In this document: positions 17,420 to 25,369 of the stretch, in pieces
Layout of the letters: each line of letters starts with the position of its first letter
Numbering within the stretch: position 1 is the first letter of the stretch
NCBI RefSeq assembly: GCF_001007875.1
Contig: NZ_CP011412.1
Location: 3,720,001-3,784,000 of the forward strand
Origin: Sedimenticola thiotaurini
Lineage (GTDB): Bacteria > Pseudomonadota > Gammaproteobacteria > Chromatiales > Chromatiaceae
Direction: 5' to 3'
DNA: 64,000 nt
Program-made: the position numbers and the translations under genes
Notes under the pieces: model-generated
Seen by the model: the letters and a program-made list of their open reading frames with translations, nothing else
What the model was told of the DNA's origin: nothing
Database searches by the model: none

Positions 17420-18124
17420 TTAATCCGGGATCAGTGCCCGCAGGGCATCGCGGTCAAACCACCACTTGCCCTGAACCAGCACATCCAGCACCTTGGCCAG
17501 GCGGGGTAGAAACTTGTCCGGTTGGTCCAGTTCCAACTGCTGTACCCAGAAATCGAAAATCTCCTGCTCTTCCACCTGGCTGTGACGCCGTGCCACCTGT
17601 CCAAGCAGTTGATTGGTGAAGAAGAGCAGGTTTTCCCGGCTCTGTTCATCGGCGCGCAGATCCACAATATAGTTGGCTACGGCGGCAGCGACAGCGGCAC
17701 CGTCGGACCGGTCCGGGGTTTCGTCGATCAGGTGCTGCAGCATGGCGACGGTGAGTTCCGGGTCGATCGGGAAGGTGACCCCCAGCCAGATGCCGTGCGC
17801 CAGTGCGGGAATGGAGTCGGTCTGTTCAGACTGGAACAGAATATCACACGCTTCCACCGCCTGTTGCCACTGGTTGGCCTGCAGGGCTTGTTCGAACAGT
17901 GGGCGGGCAAGTGCTGACGCCTCGTCAAATCGGTTCAGTTCAAGCAGGGTGTAGCCGCTGTCCAGTTCCAGTTGCAAGCGCTGTTCTAGCGGCGCATCGC
18001 CAGGCAGTTCCGCCAGCTGTTGCTGCAGCTCGGCGAGTCGTAACTCTATTTTTTGGGTCGATGGCACCGCGTCTTCGGCGGAGTCGTTATCACCCATGAT
18101 GGTTTCGGTTTGCAGATATTTCAC
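17420..18124 (-). CDS. Helical hypothetical protein, 234 aa
   Basis: Soluble, acidic and almost wholly helical, with TPR/HEAT-like spacing (FDEASALARPLFEQALQANQ, WQQAVEACDILFQS). The N-terminus has a Gln-Leu-rich segment likely to coil. The family is not recognised. The start is GTG at 18122-18124 with AAGGA upstream; an in-frame ATG at 18097 lacks a ribosome site. It sits between the 58-residue gene (29 bp upstream) and the Cas6-like gene (12 bp downstream), so the three probably form one operon divergent from dsrA. Confidence 0.75.
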   Translation of the reverse strand: MKYLQTETIMGDNDSAEDAVPSTQKIELRLAELQQQLAELPGDAPLEQRLQLELDSGYTLLELNRFDEASALARPLFEQALQANQWQQAVEACDILFQSEQTDSIPALAHGIWLGVTFPIDPELTVAMLQHLIDETPDRSDGAAVAAAVANYIVDLRADEQSRENLLFFTNQLLGQVARRHSQVEEQEIFDFWVQQLELDQPDKFLPRLAKVLDVLVQGKWWFDRDALRALIPD

Positions 18125-18153
18125 GCAATCAGTTCCTTCAATAAATGGATGGC

Positions 18154-18330
18154 TCAGGTGAATGCAGCTTCCAGTCGATCTTCCCAGTCTTCCGGGGTGT
18201 CGCTAAAGGGGGGTTTGACATCGATTCGAAAGAACATCTCCGACTGGCGACGTACTTTGATCACTTCGATCAGTTCCTCGAAGCTGTCTACTTCGGGGCT
18301 TTGAATCAGGACCTCACTCAACAGGAGCAT
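18154..18330 (-). CDS. Small acidic protein, 58 aa
   Basis: Short frame with a strong ribosome site (AAAGAGGTAATCCC before the ATG). The product opens MLLLSEVLIQSPEVDSFEEL and ends DWEDRLEAAFT; it is acidic with one basic patch (IKVRRQ). It is 29 bp ahead of the 234-residue gene and is the first gene of the leftward unit facing the dsr promoter region. No family is recognised. Position, ribosome site and codon use comparable to its neighbours support a real gene. Confidence 0.6.
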   Translation of the reverse strand: MLLLSEVLIQSPEVDSFEELIEVIKVRRQSEMFFRIDVKPPFSDTPEDWEDRLEAAFT

Positions 18331-18611
18331 GGGATTACCTCTTTAATATAGAATCAGTCATGGTTCGGTAGAGATTTGCCGGCGATTTCCAGTGTTCCTG
18401 AAATACCCAAGTAAACCAGTTGGGCAATTATTGAACCCCAGGGATGGTGCTCTAGGCAAGCCCAGATTAGCACAGGGGATATGCTGCGGCGCACTATGAA
18501 AATGGGCAGTAATATATTAATTCCTACCAAAAAATAGATATTAACCTATTGAAATTAAAAAGATAAATGGTTTTAGCTACTTACTGTTTTCATATATTAC
18601 CAAGTTATCAT

Positions 18612-18629
18612 ATATCCCATAGTGGATAT
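18612..18629. promoter_or_regulatory. Dyad ATATCC-N6-GGATAT upstream of dsrA
   Basis: Perfect 6-6-6 inverted repeat in the AT-rich part of the dsrA upstream region, sized for a dimeric helix-turn-helix regulator. It lies just before the leader hairpin. The regulator is not identified. Confidence 0.4.
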
Positions 18630-18644
18630 GCCTTTTTTTATCCC

Positions 18645-18669
18645 TACCCCCCATTAGCGGGGTATTTTT
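18645..18669 (+). terminator. Leader terminator/attenuator-like hairpin before dsrA
   Basis: TACCCC (18645-18650) / GGGGTA (18659-18664) with an 8-nt loop, followed by TTTTT on the plus strand. No gene precedes it on the plus strand, so it would end either a leader RNA or a small RNA initiated further upstream. Confidence 0.5.
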
Positions 18670-18846
18670 GCTGCATAAGTGAATCCTAAAATGCAACCCA
18701 TGTTTTGGAACAGGGGTCTGTTATCCGAATGGATCACGGATCTTGGATTTCCCGCTTATTGATTGCTTCCGGTCGCACTGTACCGGCTGACTTTTCGGAT
18801 AGGCTGGAAGCTACACTATAAATCGAGATCGATGGGAGAATAACTG

Positions 18847-20091
18847 ATGGCAAAACCGATGTATGACACCCCCATGCTTGATCAGTTGGAGGACGGCGTC
18901 TGGCCGAGCTTCGTAAGTGGACTCAAGCGACTGGCTAAAGACAACGATATGATGGTTGACCTGCTCGGCCAGCTCGAGACCTCTTACGAGACCCGGAAGG
19001 GTTACTGGAAGGGTGGAACAGTGGGTGTCATCGGTTACGGTGGCGGTGTTATCCCCCGTTTTACCGAGCTGAAGGACGAGAACAACAATCCGAAATTCCC
19101 GGCAGCTGCTGAATTCCACACCCTCCGTATCATGCCCCCTCCCGGTATGCATTACGATACCGGCACCATTCGCAAGTTCTGCGACATCTGGGAGAAATAC
19201 GGTTCCGGTCTGATCGCTTTCCATGGTCAGTCCGGCGATATCATGTTCCAGGGTTGTACCACTGACAATGTCCAGCCGGCCTTTGACGCCATTAACGAGA
19301 TGGGCTTCGACATGGGTGGCGCCGGTCCTGCTGTACGCACCGGTATGTCCTGTGTCGGATCGGCTCGTTGCGAGCAGTCCTGTTTTGACGAGGCCCGCGC
19401 CATGCGCACCTGCGTCAATGCCAACCTGGATGATATGCACCGTCCGGCCCTGCCGTACAAGCTGAAGTTCAAGGCTTCCGGCTGTGCCAATGACTGTATG
19501 AACTCGATTCAGCGCGCCGACGTCTCCATGATCGGAACCTGGCGTGATGACATGAAGGTGGATCAGGAAGAGGTCAAGGCGTTTGTAAACAGAAAGGGTC
19601 GCAAGTATGTGATCGACAACGTCATCACCCGCTGTCCCACCCAGGCGTTGTCGCTGAATGATGACGACACGCTGGCTGTTGATAACCCCAACTGCGTCCG
19701 CTGTATGCACTGTATCAACGTCATGACCAAAGCGCTCTCTCCCGGCGATGACCGCGGAGTCAGCATTCTGGTCGGCGGTAAGCGTACCCTGAAGATCGGT
19801 GACCTGATGGGCACCGTCATTGTTCCCTTCCACAAGCTGGAGACCGACGAAGATTTCGAGTGGCTGGAAGAGTTGAGTACCGAAATTCTGGACTTCTTTG
19901 CCGAGAATGCGCTGGAGCATGAGCGTACCGGTGAGATGATCGAACGTATTGGCCTGACCAACTTCCTGGAAGGCCTGAATATCGAGATTGATCCGAATAT
20001 GATCACCCGGCCCCGCACCAATCCCTACGTCCGTACTGACGGTTGGGACGAAGAGGCGGCCAAGTGGAAAGAGCGCCAGGCTGCTCAGTGA
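18847..20091 (+). CDS. dsrA: Reverse-type dissimilatory sulfite reductase alpha subunit
   Basis: 414 residues. The siroheme-[4Fe-4S] ligand pattern is complete: C169-x5-C175 (CVGSARC) and C213-x3-C217 (SGCANDC). A ferredoxin insert follows with CVRCMHC. With DsrB it forms the cytoplasmic alpha2beta2 enzyme; the operon (dsrEFH, dsrL, dsrN) shows the oxidative direction, releasing sulfite from DsrC-bound sulfur. GGGAG lies before the ATG. It is the first gene of the operon and is separated from dsrB by two hairpins. Confidence 0.97.
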   Translation: MAKPMYDTPMLDQLEDGVWPSFVSGLKRLAKDNDMMVDLLGQLETSYETRKGYWKGGTVGVIGYGGGVIPRFTELKDENNNPKFPAAAEFHTLRIMPPPGMHYDTGTIRKFCDIWEKYGSGLIAFHGQSGDIMFQGCTTDNVQPAFDAINEMGFDMGGAGPAVRTGMSCVGSARCEQSCFDEARAMRTCVNANLDDMHRPALPYKLKFKASGCANDCMNSIQRADVSMIGTWRDDMKVDQEEVKAFVNRKGRKYVIDNVITRCPTQALSLNDDDTLAVDNPNCVRCMHCINVMTKALSPGDDRGVSILVGGKRTLKIGDLMGTVIVPFHKLETDEDFEWLEELSTEILDFFAENALEHERTGEMIERIGLTNFLEGLNIEIDPNMITRPRTNPYVRTDGWDEEAAKWKERQAAQ

Positions 20092-20103
20092 TTATCAGGT
20101 GAA

Positions 20104-20150
20104 GGCCCGCCGCACTGCGGCGGGCCGGCAAACCGGTATGTTGCCGGTTT
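20104..20150 (+). promoter_or_regulatory. Tandem hairpins between dsrA and dsrB
   Basis: A very stable 10-bp stem with a 3-nt loop (GGCCCGCCGC / GCGGCGGGCC, 20104-20126) is followed by AAACCGG/CCGGTTT (20130-20150). No T-tract follows. These are likely mRNA processing or stability elements, or a partial terminator, setting dsrA relative to dsrB. Confidence 0.6.
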
Positions 20151-20192
20151 AAACAGAATAGATATCAGATACTAAGAATTTTGGAGGTAACA

Positions 20193-21266
20193 ATGGCTGA
20201 AGCACCTCGCATGCCCGATGAGACAGGCGTTCCCGAGATTGAACCCTATCTGCACCCTGTCCTGAAAAAGAACTACGGCAACTGGAAGTGGCACGACCGG
20301 CCCCGTCCCGGCGTCCTTCATCACGTGGCCCACAGCGGTGATGAGATCTGGACTGTGCGTGCCGGTACCCAGCGCCAGATGGATGTCTACACCATTCGCA
20401 AGCTGATGGACATCGCCGATGAGTTCGCTGAAGGTTATGTCCGCTTTACCATCCGTTCAAATATCGAATTCATGGTCTCGGAAGAGTCCAAGGTTCAGCC
20501 GCTGATCGACAAGCTGCTGGAAGAGGGCTTCCCGGTCGGCGGTACCGGTAACTCGGTCTCCATGATCTCCCACACCCAGGGCTGGCTGCACTGCGATATT
20601 CCGGCAACCGACGCCTCTGGTGCGGTGAAGGCGCTGATGGATGAACTGCACGAAGAGTTCGTTCGTGAAGAGATGCCGAACCGTGTCCGTCTGACCACTT
20701 CCTGCTGCCAGATTAACTGCGGTGGCCAGGGCGATATCGCCATCAATATCCAGCACACCAAGCCGCCCAAGATCAATCATGATCAGGTTGGTAACGTGTG
20801 TGAGCGTCCGTCAGTCGTGGCGCGCTGTCCGGTGGCTGCGATTCGTCCCGCAGTGGTTAACGGCAAGCCGACCCTGGAAGTGGATGAGCGCAAGTGTATC
20901 TGCTGTGGTGCCTGCTTCCCGCCTTGCCCGCCGATGCAGATCAACGATCCGGAACACTCCAAATTTGCGATCTGGGTGGGTGGCAAGAACTCCAATGCCC
21001 GATCCAAACCGACCTTCCATAAGTTGGTTGCCGCTGGCATCCCGAACAACCCACCGCGCTGGCCTGAGGTTGCCGCTGTGGTTAAGAATATCCTCCGGGT
21101 TTATAAAGAGGATGCCAAGGACTTCGAGCGTATTGGCGAATGGGCAGAGCGTATCGGCTGGCCGCGTTTCTTCGAGAAGACCGGACTGCCGTTCACCAAG
21201 TACCATATCGACAACTGGCGTGGAAGTCGTGCGAATTTGAATGCATCTGCACATATTCGCTTCTAA
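20193..21266 (+). CDS. dsrB: Reverse-type dissimilatory sulfite reductase beta subunit
   Basis: 357 residues. The siroheme-proximal segment TTSCCQINCGGQGD and the ferredoxin domain CICCGACFPPCPPM are present, with CERPSVVARCPVAAIRP before it. It forms the catalytic heterodimer with DsrA. ATG at 20193 has TTGGAGG 5 bp upstream and is preferred to the frame opening at 20181. The 101-bp gap after dsrA is unusually long for this pair and carries two hairpins. dsrE follows after 26 bp. Confidence 0.97.
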   Translation: MAEAPRMPDETGVPEIEPYLHPVLKKNYGNWKWHDRPRPGVLHHVAHSGDEIWTVRAGTQRQMDVYTIRKLMDIADEFAEGYVRFTIRSNIEFMVSEESKVQPLIDKLLEEGFPVGGTGNSVSMISHTQGWLHCDIPATDASGAVKALMDELHEEFVREEMPNRVRLTTSCCQINCGGQGDIAINIQHTKPPKINHDQVGNVCERPSVVARCPVAAIRPAVVNGKPTLEVDERKCICCGACFPPCPPMQINDPEHSKFAIWVGGKNSNARSKPTFHKLVAAGIPNNPPRWPEVAAVVKNILRVYKEDAKDFERIGEWAERIGWPRFFEKTGLPFTKYHIDNWRGSRANLNASAHIRF

Positions 21267-21292
21267 GTTGATTGGCTATTAGGGAATCGATA

Positions 21293-21685
21293 ATGAAATT
21301 TGCGGTTCAAGTAAATGAGGGTCCTTATCAGCACCAGGCGTCTGATTCGGCCTACCAGTTCACCAAGGCCGCCCTGGAGAAGGGGCACGAGATCTTTCGT
21401 GTCTTCTTCTACCATGACGGTGTGAACAACGCGACCAAACTGACCACACCGCCCCAGGACGATCGAAATATTGTTGATCGCTGGAGCGAACTGGCTCAGC
21501 AGCATAATCTGGATCTGGTGGTCTGCGTGGCGGCCGCCCAACGCCGCGGTATTGTGGATGAGGGTGAAGCCAAGCGTAACGGCAAGGATGCTGAAAATAT
21601 CGCCCCCGGGTTCCGTATTTCGGGTCTAGGGCAGTTGGTAGAGGCCGGCATCCAGGCGGATCGCCTGGTCGTGTTTGGCGACTAG
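21293..21685 (+). CDS. dsrE: Sulfurtransferase subunit DsrE
   Basis: 130 residues of the DsrE/TusD family. The catalytic cysteine is Cys78 in LDLVVCVAAAQRRG, the same position as in Allochromatium DsrE. DsrEFH is a cytoplasmic hexamer (alpha2beta2gamma2) that accepts persulfide sulfur and passes it to DsrC. ATG at 21293 starts at the family N-terminus; the frame from 21272 is rejected. Presence of dsrEFH marks a sulfur-oxidising rather than sulfate-reducing Dsr system. It is 16 bp upstream of dsrF. Confidence 0.95.
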   Translation: MKFAVQVNEGPYQHQASDSAYQFTKAALEKGHEIFRVFFYHDGVNNATKLTTPPQDDRNIVDRWSELAQQHNLDLVVCVAAAQRRGIVDEGEAKRNGKDAENIAPGFRISGLGQLVEAGIQADRLVVFGD

Positions 21686-21701
21686 TTGAAGGGATAGAGA
21701 G

Positions 21702-22091
21702 ATGTCCGAAGAAGAGATGATGGACGACGAGGTCGTCAAAAAGTTCATGTTCGTCAACCGGCGTGCTCCTTATGGTTCCATTTATGCACTGGAGTCACTT
21801 GAGGTGGTGCTGATCGCCGCCGCATTTGATCAGGATGTGAGCCTGGTATTCAGCGATGATGGTGTCTTCCAGTTGAAGAAGGGGCAGGAAACCGAAGGCG
21901 TGGGCATGAAGAACTTCTCACCCACATACCGGGCTCTGGAAATGTACGACGTCGAGAAGCTGTATGTATCCAAGGCATCGATGGACGAGCGCGGCCTGAC
22001 CAAGGACGACCTGATCGTCGATGTCGAGGTGCTGGGTGATGAGGCGCTGGCGGACCTTATGGATGACCAAGATGTCATCTTCAGTTTCTAA
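21702..22091 (+). CDS. dsrF: DsrEFH complex subunit DsrF
   Basis: 129 residues of the DsrF/TusC family, recognisable by KFMFVNRRAPYGSIYALESLEVVLIAAAFDQ and the GVGMKNFSPTYRAL loop region. It has no cysteine, consistent with a structural rather than sulfur-carrying role beside DsrE (Cys78) and DsrH (Cys20). Acidic at both ends. It lies between dsrE and dsrH with 12-16 bp gaps. Confidence 0.94.
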   Translation: MSEEEMMDDEVVKKFMFVNRRAPYGSIYALESLEVVLIAAAFDQDVSLVFSDDGVFQLKKGQETEGVGMKNFSPTYRALEMYDVEKLYVSKASMDERGLTKDDLIVDVEVLGDEALADLMDDQDVIFSF

Positions 22092-22103
22092 GAGGCGAGC
22101 AAG

Positions 22104-22412
22104 ATGAGTATTTTACATACGGTAAACAAATCACCATTCGAGAAGAGTTCTCTCGACAGCTGCCTGAAACTGGCCAAGGCCGGTAGCGGTGTCCTTCTGA
22201 TCGAGGATGGCGTTTACGGGGCACTAAAGGGTACCGCCAGGGAGGCTCAAATCAAGGAAGCAGCCCAGAACCTGAAGCTCTACGTTCTGGGCCCGGACCT
22301 GAATGCCCGGGGCATGACCGGGGAGCGGGTGATCGATGGCATCGAGATTGTTGACTATGCCGGTTTTGTTGACCTTGCAGCGGATCATGACAAGGTCAAT
22401 GCGTGGCTCTAG
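22104..22412 (+). CDS. dsrH: DsrEFH complex subunit DsrH
   Basis: 102 residues of the DsrH/TusB family (MSILHTVNKSPFEKSS). The conserved cysteine is Cys20 in SLDSCLKLA, which faces DsrE Cys78 in the complex and may assist sulfur relay. GAGGCGAGCAAG before the ATG supplies the ribosome site. It closes the EFH trio, with dsrC 47 bp downstream. Confidence 0.94.
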   Translation: MSILHTVNKSPFEKSSLDSCLKLAKAGSGVLLIEDGVYGALKGTAREAQIKEAAQNLKLYVLGPDLNARGMTGERVIDGIEIVDYAGFVDLAADHDKVNAWL

Positions 22413-22459
22413 TCACTTTATGACTGAACTTTAGACACTAGCTATTTGGAGAATGCATC

Positions 22460-22792
22460 ATGGCAATTGAAGTCAACGGCAAAACTTTTGAGACGGATGA
22501 AGAGGGTTATCTGGTCAATCTGTCTGATTGGGAGCCCGGCGTGGCCGAAGAGATGGCCAAGGAAGATGACCTGGAACTGACCGAGGAGCACTGGGATATC
22601 ATCAACTTCCTGCGCGAATACTATGAAGAGTACCAGATCGCCCCGGCGGTACGTGTACTGACCAAGGCGGTCGGCAAGAAACTGGGCAAGGAAAAAGGTA
22701 ACAGCAAATATCTGTACGCCCTGTTCCCCTACGGCCCTGGCAAACAGGCATGCCGCTTTGCTGGCCTGCCCAAGCCTACCGGTTGTATCTAA
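22460..22792 (+). CDS. dsrC: Sulfur carrier protein DsrC
   Basis: 110 residues. Both redox cysteines of the C-terminal arm are present: Cys98 in GKQACRFAGLP and Cys109 in PTGCI. DsrC carries sulfur from DsrEFH to DsrAB and as trisulfide or disulfide is a substrate for DsrK at the membrane. Directly downstream is a structured 200-bp spacer with strong hairpins, suggesting that the dsrC message is separately stabilised. Compare with the cysteine-less paralogue at 16231. Confidence 0.97.
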   Translation: MAIEVNGKTFETDEEGYLVNLSDWEPGVAEEMAKEDDLELTEEHWDIINFLREYYEEYQIAPAVRVLTKAVGKKLGKEKGNSKYLYALFPYGPGKQACRFAGLPKPTGCI

Positions 22793-22814
22793 ACCGTCAT
22801 CTGTTCGGTAAGGA

Positions 22815-22867
22815 CCACCCTCTCTGCGGTATTGAGAGGGTGGCTCAGAGAGGCCTTCTCCGCGGAG
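22815..22867 (+). promoter_or_regulatory. Hairpin cluster between dsrC and dsrM
   Basis: Perfect 10-bp stem CCACCCTCTC/GAGAGGGTGG (22815-22843, 9-nt loop), then the palindrome CTCCGCGGAG (22858-22867), with a further GCGC/GCGC hairpin near 22877-22893. The first stem lacks a T-tract. Such elements can protect the 3' end of a highly expressed upstream message (dsrC). Confidence 0.6.
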
Positions 22868-22991
22868 GAGGGGACTCTGCGCGACGAAGCGCGAGAATAC
22901 CAGATACTGCACACTTCAGAATTTGGGAGTGTTCGAACGCCGGCGGGTGAATGCCCACCGGTTACCAGAATAGCTTGAGGATCGCAGGAAC

Positions 22992-23711
22992 ATGTCCACT
23001 GTCTATGCGTTGCTGTTTATCGTAGCGACTGTCGTGCTGGTAGTTGGCCTGGCAAGAAAGATTGTCCAGTATGCCAAGACGCCGGCCCCGTTAAAGATTC
23101 CTACCACCCCGGCCCCGGTAACCCAGTCCGGAGTGGTGATGCGCATGTTTCGTGAAGTGGTGTTTTTTGAAAGTCTTTTCAAGAGCACCAAATGGACCTG
23201 GATATTCGGGTGGTTGTTTCACATGGCGCTATTCGTTGTGTTGTTGCGACACCTGCGCTACTTCATGGACCCGGTCTGGCTGCCGATACAACTGATCCAG
23301 CCGATTGGGGTTTACGCCGGTTTCGCCATGCTTATCGGCCTGGCCGGGCTGCTGGCTCGCCGCATCTTTGTTGATCGTGTCCGCTACATATCGGCACCGT
23401 CCGATTATCTCTGGCTGCTGGTATTGTTGTTTATCGGCATCAGCGGTCTGATGATGAAGTTTGTAGCACACACCGATATCGTCATGGTGAAGCAGTTTTT
23501 CACCGGTCTGATGGGTTTCAGTATCGGTACATTGCCCATCGATCTTCCATTGATAATTCATCTGTCGCTCGTCCTGGTGCTGATGATCCTGTTCCCGTTC
23601 AGCAAACTGCTGCATGTCCCAGGTATCTTTTTCAGCCCGACCCGCAACCAGGTGGATAACCCCCGTGAAAAGCGTCACCTCGCCGACTGGGCGAAGGCGA
23701 TGGAAGAATAA
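22992..23711 (+). CDS. dsrM: DsrM, membrane cytochrome b subunit of DsrMKJOP
   Basis: 239 residues with five or six membrane helices in the NarI-like fold. It opens with a helix (VYALLFIVATVVLVVGLA), and histidines in the helices (HMALFVVLLRHLRYF, HLSLVLVLMILFPFSKLLHV) are candidates for the two heme b ligands. It anchors DsrK and exchanges electrons with the quinone pool. CGCAGGAAC precedes the ATG. dsrK follows after 36 bp. Confidence 0.94.
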   Translation: MSTVYALLFIVATVVLVVGLARKIVQYAKTPAPLKIPTTPAPVTQSGVVMRMFREVVFFESLFKSTKWTWIFGWLFHMALFVVLLRHLRYFMDPVWLPIQLIQPIGVYAGFAMLIGLAGLLARRIFVDRVRYISAPSDYLWLLVLLFIGISGLMMKFVAHTDIVMVKQFFTGLMGFSIGTLPIDLPLIIHLSLVLVLMILFPFSKLLHVPGIFFSPTRNQVDNPREKRHLADWAKAMEE

Positions 23712-23747
23712 AAGCAGCAATCGACTGAGAGCCGAAGAGGGTATTAC

Positions 23748-25280
23748 ATGGCTAAGGCAGAATTCGATGTACCGGAGCTCCAGGAATATGTGGAAGTGCC
23801 GGAACTCGTGGAAGGCACAATGGCGCATCTCAGCCCGTTTGTGGCCAAACCGGATCACAACACCGCGCTGGGTTTTCCGGGCGAGCTGGTGGATGACTGG
23901 CATGACAAGGTGCTGGATAAACTGGACGACCTGCGTTCACGCTACCGCTCCCTGCAGGTCTATCTGGATGCCTGTGTAAAATGTGGTGCCTGCACCGACA
24001 AGTGTCACTACTACCTCAGCACCAAGGATCCGAAGAACATGCCCGTTGGGCGTCAGGATCTGCTGCGCAAGGTCTATCGCCGTTATAACACCTTTGCCGG
24101 CAAGTACTTCCCCTGGCTGGTGGGAGCCAAGGACCTGACCCGGGAGACCCTGGACGAGTGGTACAGCTACTACCACCAGTGCTCCCAGTGCCGCCGTTGT
24201 TCGGTGTTCTGTCCCTACGGAATCGATACTGCGGAGATCTCCATGGCTGCCCGTGAGATTCTGGACAGTGTGGGCTACGGTCAGAAGTACTGTAACGAGA
24301 TCATCGCCAAGGTGCATGACAAGGGTAACAACCTGGGTCTGCCGGGACCGGCAATTCTGGATACCCTGGAGGGACTGGAAGAGGATGTCTTCGACGAGAC
24401 CGGCGTGGAAGTCAAGTATCCGCTGGATGTGAAGGGAGCGGAAATCCTCCTGGTGACCCCGTCTGCGGATTTCTTCGCTGAGCCCCATGTGGATGGGCTG
24501 ATCGGCTACGGCAAAGTGTTCCATGAAGCTGGCGTGAGCTGGACCCTGAGTACCACCGCTTCCGAGGCGGGCAACTTCGGCATGTTTATCGGCAGCTACG
24601 AAAACATGCGTCGGGTGGCGCTACGCATCCGCCAGGCCGCCCTCGAACTGGGTGTGAAACGGATTGTGTTCGGTGAGTGCGGTCACGCCTGGCGTGTTGC
24701 CTACTCGTTCCTGAACACCCTGGCCGGACCGTTCGATTTTCTTGATCCCCGCTATCCGGTACCGCAGCACATCTGCGAGTTTACCTATGACCTGATCCAG
24801 CAGGGCAAACTGAAGTTTGACAAATCTGCCAACGATGACATGACCCTGACCTTCCACGACTCCTGCAACGTGGCCCGTGCGACACGCATGGGCGACAAGC
24901 CGGGTGGACAGTTCGATATCCCCCGGGCAGTGATCAAAGCGGTCTGTAACAACTACGTGGATATGGACCACGAAACCATCGGCGAGAAGACTTTCTGCTG
25001 TGGTGGTGGCGGTGGTCTGCTGACCGACGACCTGATGGAGGTCCGGGTGAAAGGCGCATTGCCAAGGATGACGGCATTGCAGAACGTGATCAAGGATGAG
25101 GGGGTAACGCACATGGCCGCCATCTGCGCTATTTGTAAAAGCCAGTTTACCAAGGTGCTGCCGTACTACGGCATGGACATGGATCAGATTGTCAGTGTCC
25201 ATCAGCTGGTCAGCAATGCCATCATCCTCACCGGGCAGAAGACCGATGAAGATGAAACCGATGCGGACGATGACGCTTAA
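23748..25280 (+). CDS. dsrK: DsrK, HdrD-like iron-sulfur catalytic subunit of DsrMKJOP
   Basis: 510 residues. Two [4Fe-4S] ferredoxin motifs are present, C76-C79-C82-C86 (CVKCGACTDKC) and C145-C148-C151-C155 (CSQCRRCSVFC), followed by CCG-domain features ending in FCCGGGGGLL and CAICKSQF. DsrK is the heterodisulfide-reductase-like subunit that acts on DsrC trisulfide or disulfide at the cytoplasmic face of the membrane. The C-terminal tail is very acidic (TDEDETDADDDA). Confidence 0.95.
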   Translation: MAKAEFDVPELQEYVEVPELVEGTMAHLSPFVAKPDHNTALGFPGELVDDWHDKVLDKLDDLRSRYRSLQVYLDACVKCGACTDKCHYYLSTKDPKNMPVGRQDLLRKVYRRYNTFAGKYFPWLVGAKDLTRETLDEWYSYYHQCSQCRRCSVFCPYGIDTAEISMAAREILDSVGYGQKYCNEIIAKVHDKGNNLGLPGPAILDTLEGLEEDVFDETGVEVKYPLDVKGAEILLVTPSADFFAEPHVDGLIGYGKVFHEAGVSWTLSTTASEAGNFGMFIGSYENMRRVALRIRQAALELGVKRIVFGECGHAWRVAYSFLNTLAGPFDFLDPRYPVPQHICEFTYDLIQQGKLKFDKSANDDMTLTFHDSCNVARATRMGDKPGGQFDIPRAVIKAVCNNYVDMDHETIGEKTFCCGGGGGLLTDDLMEVRVKGALPRMTALQNVIKDEGVTHMAAICAICKSQFTKVLPYYGMDMDQIVSVHQLVSNAIILTGQKTDEDETDADDDA

Positions 25281-25369
25281 AGGATATTGAAAAAGTTGAG
25301 GTATAACGCGTCGGCGATGCAATCACTGACGGTGTTCTAAAAAATTATACAGGTTGAGGAGAGAATTCC

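Larger units (their letters stand above)
18331..18846. other. Divergent dsrA/Cas6-operon intergenic region
   Basis: About 516 bp without a gene, AT-rich from 18500 to 18620. It holds promoters for both directions, a dyad at 18612-18629, and a terminator-like hairpin at 18645-18669 reading toward dsrA. A possible dsrA -10 (TATAAA, 18817-18822) lies 25 bp before the start codon; its -35 is weak. GGGAG precedes the dsrA ATG. Confidence 0.6.

Noticed and set aside
16576-18846. CRISPR array expected from the Cas6-like gene
   Set aside because: No regularly spaced repeats of 25-40 bp were seen near the gene or elsewhere in the window, and no cas1, cas2 or effector genes.
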